From Tubiluchus corallicola (taxonomy: Eukaryota > Priapulida > Priapulimorpha > Priapulimorphida > Tubiluchidae), in NCBI GenBank assembly GCA_030141605.1, contig JAQGDQ010000435.1, positions 133,996-197,995 on the forward strand: a stretch of 64,000 nucleotides of DNA, written 5' to 3'. A program made the position numbers and the translations under genes. The notes below the pieces were generated by a model. It searched no databases and was not told where the DNA came from. It saw nothing but the letters and a program-made list of their open reading frames with translations. Each line of letters starts with the position of its first letter. The stretch's first letter is position 1. Positions 58,085 through 64,000 of this stretch are shown here, in pieces.

Positions 58085-60136
58085 ATGCGGACTGCTGTTC
58101 TGATCTTACTAGCCGTAGTGCTAATATCTGTAAGTAATAATGAACTTTTATTTACATCTTCTTTGAATGTCTGACATTTTTTGAATGTCTGATACTCAAA
58201 ATTTAAACACGGCTCTTTAGTTGTTGACGTTGTGTTTTTAAAAACTGGCGTGGCGCAAAAGGTAATTTTTTGTTTTGCAAAAAATATACACTATAGTTTG
58301 CGCAGTAATGGTCCCCCTATTACGTCCGCGAATTACTTTAGCATGATTTAATTTCAAGCAACTTAGCACAGTTTTCTTTAACTCCATTACATTTTCATCA
58401 TTATTCCGATATCAACACTGTGTCTGCAAATTTCACAGGTTACAATGGCTGGACCACAAGGCGGTGGCAGCAGAAGGAGAAGTGGAGGAGGGGGAGGATA
58501 CGGCAGCAGGAGTGGTGGCGGAGGACATGGTGGTAGTAGTGGAGGAGGAGGAGGTTATGGTAGAAGAAGAACTAGCGGAGGAGGAGGAAGACAACGAAAA
58601 CGTGGTGGAGGAGGATATGGTGGCAGCAGTGGTGGAGGAGGATATGGTGGCAGCAGTGGTGGAGGACATGGTGGCAGCAGTGGAGGAGGAGGATATGGTG
58701 GCAGCAGTGGTGGAGGAGGATATGGCGGCAGTAGTGGAGGAGGACATAGTGGCAGCAGTGGTGGAGGAGGATATGGCGGCAGCAGTGGTGGAGGAGGCTA
58801 TGGTGGCAGCAGTGGTGGAGGAGGATATGGTGGCAGCAGTGGTGGAGGAGGATATGGTGGCAGCAGTGGAGGAGGAGGAGGATATGGTGGCAGCAGTGGT
58901 GGAGGAGGATATGGTGGCAGCAGTGGAGGAGGAGGATATGGTCGCAGCAGTGGAGGTGGAGGATATGGTGGCAGCAGTGGTGGAGGTGGATATGGTGGCA
59001 GCAGTGGTGGAGGCTATGGTGGCAGCAGTGGTGGAGGAGGCTATGGTGGCAGCAGTGGAGGAGGAGGGGGATATGGTGGCAGCAGTGGAGGAGGAGGAGG
59101 ATATGGTGGCAGCAGTGGAGGAGGAGGAGGATATGGTGGCAGCAGTGGAGGAGGAGGAGGATATGGTGGAAGCAGTGGAGGAGGTGGATATGGTGGTAGC
59201 AGTGGAGGAAGTGGAGGCTATGGTGGCAGCAGCGGAGGAAGTGGATATGGTGGCAGCAGTGGTGGAGGAGGGTATGGCGGCAGCAGTGGAGGAGGAGGGG
59301 GATATGGTGGCAGCAGTGGAGGAGGAGGAGGATATGGTGGCAGCAGTGGAGGAGGAGGAGGATATGGTGGAAGCAGTGGAGGTGGAGGATATGGCGGCAG
59401 CAGTGGAGGTGGTGGATATGGTGGCAGCAGTGGTGGAGGAGGGTATGGCGGCAGCAGTGGAGGAAGTGGAGGCTATGGTGGCAGCAGCGGAGGAAGTGGA
59501 TATGGTGGCAGCAGTGGTGGTGGAGGTGGAGGCTATGGTGGCAGCAGTGGTGGAGGAGGATATGGTAGCAGCAGTGGAGGAGGAGGATATGGTGGCAGCA
59601 GTGGTGGAGGAGGATATGGTAGCAGCAGTGGAGGAGGAGGAGGATATGGTGGCAGCAGTAGTGGAGCAGGATATGGTAGCAGCAGTGGAGGAGGAGGATA
59701 TGGTAGCAGCAGTGGAGGTGGAGGAGGAGGATATGGTAGCAGCAGTGGAGGTGGAGGATATGGCGGCAACAGTGGTGGAGGAGGATATGGTAGCAGCAGT
59801 GGAGGAAGTGGAGGCTATGGTGGCAGCAGCGGAGGAAGTGGATATGGTGGCAGCAGTGGTGGAGGAGGGTATGGTAGCAGTGGTAGTGGAAGTGGAGGCT
59901 ATGGAGGAAGTGGTGGCGGAGGTGGAGGCTATGGTGGCAGCAGTGGTGGAGGAGGATATGGTAGCAGCAGTGGAGGAGGAGGATATGGTGGCAGCAGTGG
60001 TGGAGGAGGATATGGTGGCAGCAGTGGAGGAGGAGGATATGGTGGCAGCAGTGGTGGAGGAGGATATGGTGGCAGCAGTGGAGGAGGAGGATATGGCGGC
60101 AGCAGTGGTGGAGGAGGATATGGTAGCAGTTGGTAG
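58085..60136 (+). CDS. Secreted Gly/Tyr/Ser-rich repeat protein (Gly-rich 1)
   Basis: Two coding exons, 58085-58129 and 58439-60136, joined in phase 0 through GTAAGT...TTTCACAG, giving 580 aa. Exon 1 supplies most of a signal peptide (MRTAVLILLAVVLIS) completed by VTMA at the start of exon 2; cleavage after VTMA is likely. A basic Gly-rich segment (SRRRSGGGG, YGRRRTSGGG, RQRKR) occupies about residues 26-70. After RQRKR the rest is an almost uninterrupted series of GGGGYGGSS units of 8-10 residues, with GGS, GSS and GGN variants, ending YGSSW. Composition is overwhelmingly Gly, Ser and Tyr, without Cys. Such proteins form extracellular matrices, shells, tubes, adhesives or silk-like material. 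I do not recognise a named family. AATAAA at 60588-60593. It shares its exon plan with the next gene. Confidence 0.8.
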
Positions 60137-62501
60137 TTGATACCCAAAGCTGGCATCATCCCAGTGATAATATGGGAAATCTTCACCTAAACGTGAAAAT
60201 GAAAAATGTTTGTACAAGGGCAAAGGCGTTGTGTTATTGATTTATTTGCACGTATACTGCAAAATAATTCCTAGTTAATGCACGTGACATCCATTTTTAT
60301 TTCCCTTTTAATATAAGCAACTGGGTGGTAGAAATCATGAATTCAAAAACTAGTTATTAAACACTGATATTATTGTCACTTTTCTCTTTGTTATTCAGAT
60401 TGTTTTCAGATTTGTGATCTTAGTGTTAATCTTATGTTTGACAGTTATTTTTATGGATTGCATTGTTGCGAACACATTGTGTTATAAACACTTTGTTATG
60501 TAATACGCGTGGTGCCATCTACTGGCAACAGAAAGGAAGCACCAACAAAGTCGTGCTGTTTTACTTTGTGCTTGTTGTTGTGTAAATAATAAAATAGTGC
60601 TGTGGGTTTTTGTAAATAAAGCTTTACTTTTGGTGTTAATTCTATTTGTTATAAGTTTATATTTTCTTAAACGGCATCAATGCAAAATAATACTCATTTA
60701 TTACTTATACATCATACTTATTTTCTTATTAGCAGCAATAATTATAATCAAAACGCCAATGATAATGACCACAATAAAACAATAAACTTGTTGGTAAGCT
60801 TGTTCTTTTATGTTGATGACGATGATAATGATGATGAGGATGACGAGGATGATAACGATAAAAATGGTGATGACGACGGCGGCGATAATGAAGAAGCAGC
60901 TGAGAAGAGAGGTGCAAATGATTAAAGCAGATAAAGCAAAGACAACCTACAAAGTGGGTATTAGCATTTACCCGTGAATTACAAGTTCACATTCTACAAG
61001 TCTAGAAGTTTACAATCAGTTATTGCGTAGAGCAAGCCAAGTACACGGGGATTAATAGCTTATTGGAACACACTGTCATTGGGATGCGTGTCTATCTTGT
61101 ATAATTGCAAGAATTATAACTGCAGACAGCGCTCAATTGCACGGTAATTATTGTACTATTACGTGAAAAGTAAACAACAAACAAAATAGGTCATTATTGC
61201 CTTGCCAATCATGGATTAACATGGTTGATGTAAATCCCCATGGTGTTCTATGTATTCTTATTATAGCACATACAGGCAGTGTAGGCACGATCGAACTAGG
61301 TACCTTGAATAACGTGACACAAGTGTGCAATCCGCTGTCAAATCCGTGGCTTGTTCTTTAATTTCATCTGTAATAATTATTATAGTTGTTAAAAACTGTT
61401 TATGATTGCATTTTGTAAATTTTGGAGAATAGCATGATAATAATTATAATATTGCCTTGAAATTCTGGCAGATAATATGGGCACAGGCAACTTCTTATCT
61501 AGTGATTTCTGGTAATGTTTCTTTTTACGTGTTTTGAACTCAACTCGATCCTCAGGAAAGAAGAGAGCTGACACAGAGTAGAAAACTGTTCAAGAGGTGT
61601 TTAGACTAGCCAGTTAACAGAAAGGCTGGTATTAATGTCGCAAGTCTATCATCAAAATTTCTGAACTTTTACATTGTTTTTAGCAACATTTGAATAAGGA
61701 TTATAACTTGAAATCATCTACATGTTGTGGTGGAATACCTGTCCTGTACAGAGTAAAGTGAATTTTGGCGGCGTGTACTGGAGTAGCTGCAAACGGTTTT
61801 TTTAAGTTCTAGAAACAAACTTCACTAAATCAGACAAGTAGATTTCTCACTGCACCATGCAGAATCAGCACGCATAAGGATAAGACCGGGACCAGTTGTG
61901 CAGCCAGGTCTCCTGTGACCACAATCCTTTTGTCTGTTATAGGTATCGTATACTCCGTTCACAATTTAAAGGTTTGAGTCTAAACTCGGTCTGTACCAAT
62001 TCTGTACCGAGTACGTCCAGTTTATGCAGACTGACCACGTCTAGACAGATGTTTGCATTCATTACAGAGAATTTAAAAGCGCACATTTGTGCATCACTGC
62101 GTTCTTTATTGTTTTTAATACACATTTTTCTTATTAGGCAGAACAGCGACCAAGACACTTTCCATGTCGTACTTAGTTGACATTACACAGTCCGAATTCC
62201 TGCAAAAGTTCAGTCTGTATTGCGACCCACGTTAATGAAGCAAATCGAGTCTGATCTGAGTCTGCAATCTCTGGATTCTGGAATAGATTTGACACTGTAA
62301 ATTGTGAATCAGCACAGTTTGAGATTTTGCAAGGATATATATAATTATGCTATTCTTAGTTTAAATCTCTTGTGAAATTATGGTATGTCCTTTTGCCCAG
62401 GCACTGGTGCGCTTGGACTGAAATACTGTAATCCTGCTGCTTTGACTGATCTGCACTGACTTAATGCTGTATTTCACCAAGAGGTTGGTCATTCAGTCAA
62501 C
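60137..62501. other. 3' UTR of Gly-rich 1, intergenic, and promoter of Gly-rich 2
   Basis: Polyadenylation signals lie at 60588-60593 and about 60614. A GTGGTGCCATCTACTGG word at 60510-60525 resembles a CTCF core. A degenerate GAT-rich stretch lies at about 60813-60893. TATATATA at 62335-62342 is about 160 bp before the next start codon and may be its TATA box. Confidence 0.45.
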
Positions 62502-64000
62502 ATGACAATATTCCGAGTGATTTCAGCACTAACGCTGATAATAGTAAGTATAAAAGTAATTTTATTCAATCTGTGCAAAATGCAATTGTAGACATAACAA
62601 ATTACATCTTTTATTGAAAACATTTTTATACAGTTCGGAATAGGAACCTGACCCTACTGAAACTGGATGTATGTGGTTGAGCAGTCGCAAAGCCAGACGC
62701 CGTTCTCACTACCACACAAATATACAAAACATCGCGTGTATTTTACAAATGCAATCTGCCCCGACTCCTCGAATTCGATGAAAACAATTTTTGAGAGAGT
62801 TATTGTCACGGAAGAAACGATGTTACCCATTTAACTTATGAACACTTCACGCATTGTTTTCAAAACTCATAGAATCCTAGAATACTGGCAAATTTGTTTT
62901 TGAATTTAACTTTTTATTTTGTATAGTATAACACATACAATCACACACGAATTCGTGTAATCAGTGTTTTTGTTAATATTACTGATCATCTTTTTCTTTA
63001 TAGGTTATTTCAGAAGCACATCTAGATTTTCATACACATGTGCACACATACAGCAGTGGTGGCACATGGAGCAAAGGTACTAAAGGAGGTGGAGGTGGAG
63101 GTGGCTACGGTAGAAGAATGAAAGAAGATGGAGAAGGTTATGGTGGAGAAATGAAAGGAGGTGGAGGCGGCTATGGTGGAAGAATGAAAGGAGGTGGAGG
63201 AATGAAAGGTGGTGGAGGTTATGGTAGTGTAATGAAAGGAGGTGGAGGCGGCTATGGTGGAAGAATGAAAGGAGGTGGAGGAATGAAAGGTGGTGGAGGT
63301 TATGGTAGTGTAATGAAAGGAGGTGGAGGCGGCTATGGTGGAAGAATGAAAGGAGGTGGAGGAATGAAAGGTGGTGGAGGCGGCTACGGTGGTGGAATGA
63401 AAGGAGGTGGAGGCGGCTATGGTGGAGGAATGAAAGGAGGTGGAGGAGGCTATGGTGGAGGAATGAAAGGTGGTGGAGGAGGCTATGGTGGTGGAGGAAT
63501 GAAAGGAGTTGGAGGAGGCTATGGTGGAAGAATGAAAGGAGGTGGAGGAGGCTATGGTGGAAGAATGAAAGGAGGTAGAGAAATGAAAGGTGGTGGAAGT
63601 TATGGTGGCAGAATGAAAGGAGGTGGAGGCGGCTATGGTGGAAGAATGAAAGGTGGTGGAGGTGGCTATGGTGGAGGAATGAAAGGAGGTGGAGGAGGCT
63701 ATGGTGGAAGAATGAAAGGTGGTGGAATGAAAGGAGGTGGAGGTGGCTATGGTGGAAGAATGAAAGGTGGAGGAGGCTATGGTGGAGCAATGAAAGGAGG
63801 CAGTGGAATGAAAGGTGGGAGCAGCTATGGTGGAGGAAGGAAAGGAGGTGGGGGGAGAATGAAAGGAGGTGGTGGAGGTTATGGTGGTGGAATGAAAGGA
63901 AGTGGAGGCGGCTATGGTGGAGGGATGAAAGGAGGTGCTGGAGGCTATGGAGGAAGAATGAAAGGCCGCAGTGGAGGTTATGCTGGTGGAATGAAAGGAG
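62502..64000 (+). CDS. Secreted Gly/Met/Lys-rich repeat protein (Gly-rich 2), cut by window end
   Basis: Exon 1 (62502-62543) encodes MTIFRVISALTLII; exon 2 starts at 63004 after TATAG with VISEA, together forming a signal peptide probably cleaved after SEA. The mature start (HLDFHTHVHTYSSGG) is His-rich. The rest, at least 310 residues and open to the window edge, repeats GGRMKGGGGGYGG, GMKGGGGYG and similar units. It is thus cationic (Lys, Arg), Met-rich and Tyr-rich, while its neighbour is neutral and Ser-rich. Positions 63181-63342 are two perfect copies of an 81-bp unit. The exon plan (a signal exon ending before GTAAGT, and a second exon beginning with GTT, Val) equals that of the 58085 gene, so the two are probably tandem paralogues. 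The C-terminus is outside the window. Confidence 0.75.

Noticed and set aside
58464-60140. 558-codon plus-strand frame rich in Val, Glu, Met and Ala
   Set aside because: Shifted reading of the same GGN repeat; it lacks the signal-peptide exon and starts inside the real gene.
58433-60223. 596-codon minus-strand frame rich in Ser, Thr and Ala
   Set aside because: It is the antisense of the Gly-rich 1 exon. The plus frame has a signal peptide, splice sites and a sensible repeat; the antisense has none.
63080-63790. 236-codon minus-strand frame rich in His, Leu and Ser
   Set aside because: Antisense of the Gly-rich 2 repeat.

Overview
The window is eukaryotic nuclear DNA from an animal. Coding exons are bounded by GT/AG introns, the products are metazoan families (SLC12A8, EMC7, doublecortin repeats, an ankyrin/cGAS-like receptor, an LRR protein, pentraxin-like exons), and the rest is AT-rich with long simple repeats and decayed transposons. 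The mix of Penelope-like remnants, an ankyrin-cGLR fusion and secreted Gly-rich structural proteins suggests a marine invertebrate, perhaps a lophotrochozoan. I cannot fix the phylum.

Layout. 1-8.4 kb: a probable LTR (minus), a broken pentraxin/LamG-like locus, and a Penelope-like RT remnant (minus). 8.4-19.4 kb: a cluster of three plus-strand paralogues: a one-DCX protein (386 aa), a tail-only protein (113 aa) and a giant protein with about 18 DCX-like repeats (1726 aa). All three end in the same approximately 50-residue tail (YGSxEDL...GS[WF]xWW), which I do not recognise. 23.6-27.7 kb: SLC12A8 in three coding exons. 29.7-31.9 kb: possible mariner/pogo-like ends. 32.7-33.8 kb: EMC7 (minus, two exons). 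33.9-34.3 kb: a hAT-like MITE candidate. 35.6-37.9 kb: an intronless ankyrin-repeat plus cGAS/Mab-21 protein with an intact catalytic triad. 39.5-41.8 kb: a secreted LRR protein whose intron carries a TTAA-flanked piggyBac-like MITE. 42-48 kb: dense simple repeats, and the TATA promoter and 5' exon of a secreted Asn-Gly-rich protein (48.3-50.5 kb). 51.5-52.1 kb: a two-TM protein with a PPxY tail (minus). 52.9-53.1 kb: a 37-bp tandem array. 53.3-54.1 kb: a second Penelope-like remnant (plus). 58.0-64.0 kb: two secreted Gly/Tyr-rich proteins with the same exon plan, the second cut by the window edge.

How genes relate. The three DCX-cluster genes form a tandem family that probably acts on microtubules. 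The two Gly-rich genes are tandem extracellular-matrix-type genes, and the Asn-Gly-rich secreted protein may belong with them functionally. The cGLR is a candidate innate nucleic-acid sensor that makes a cyclic dinucleotide. SLC12A8 and EMC7 are conserved single-copy-type genes in convergent orientation.

The best candidates for something new are the shared GSWTWW-type tail of the DCX cluster with its tail-only member, and the ankyrin-cGLR fusion lacking a recognisable zinc thumb. No database search was possible; family names rest on motif recognition.
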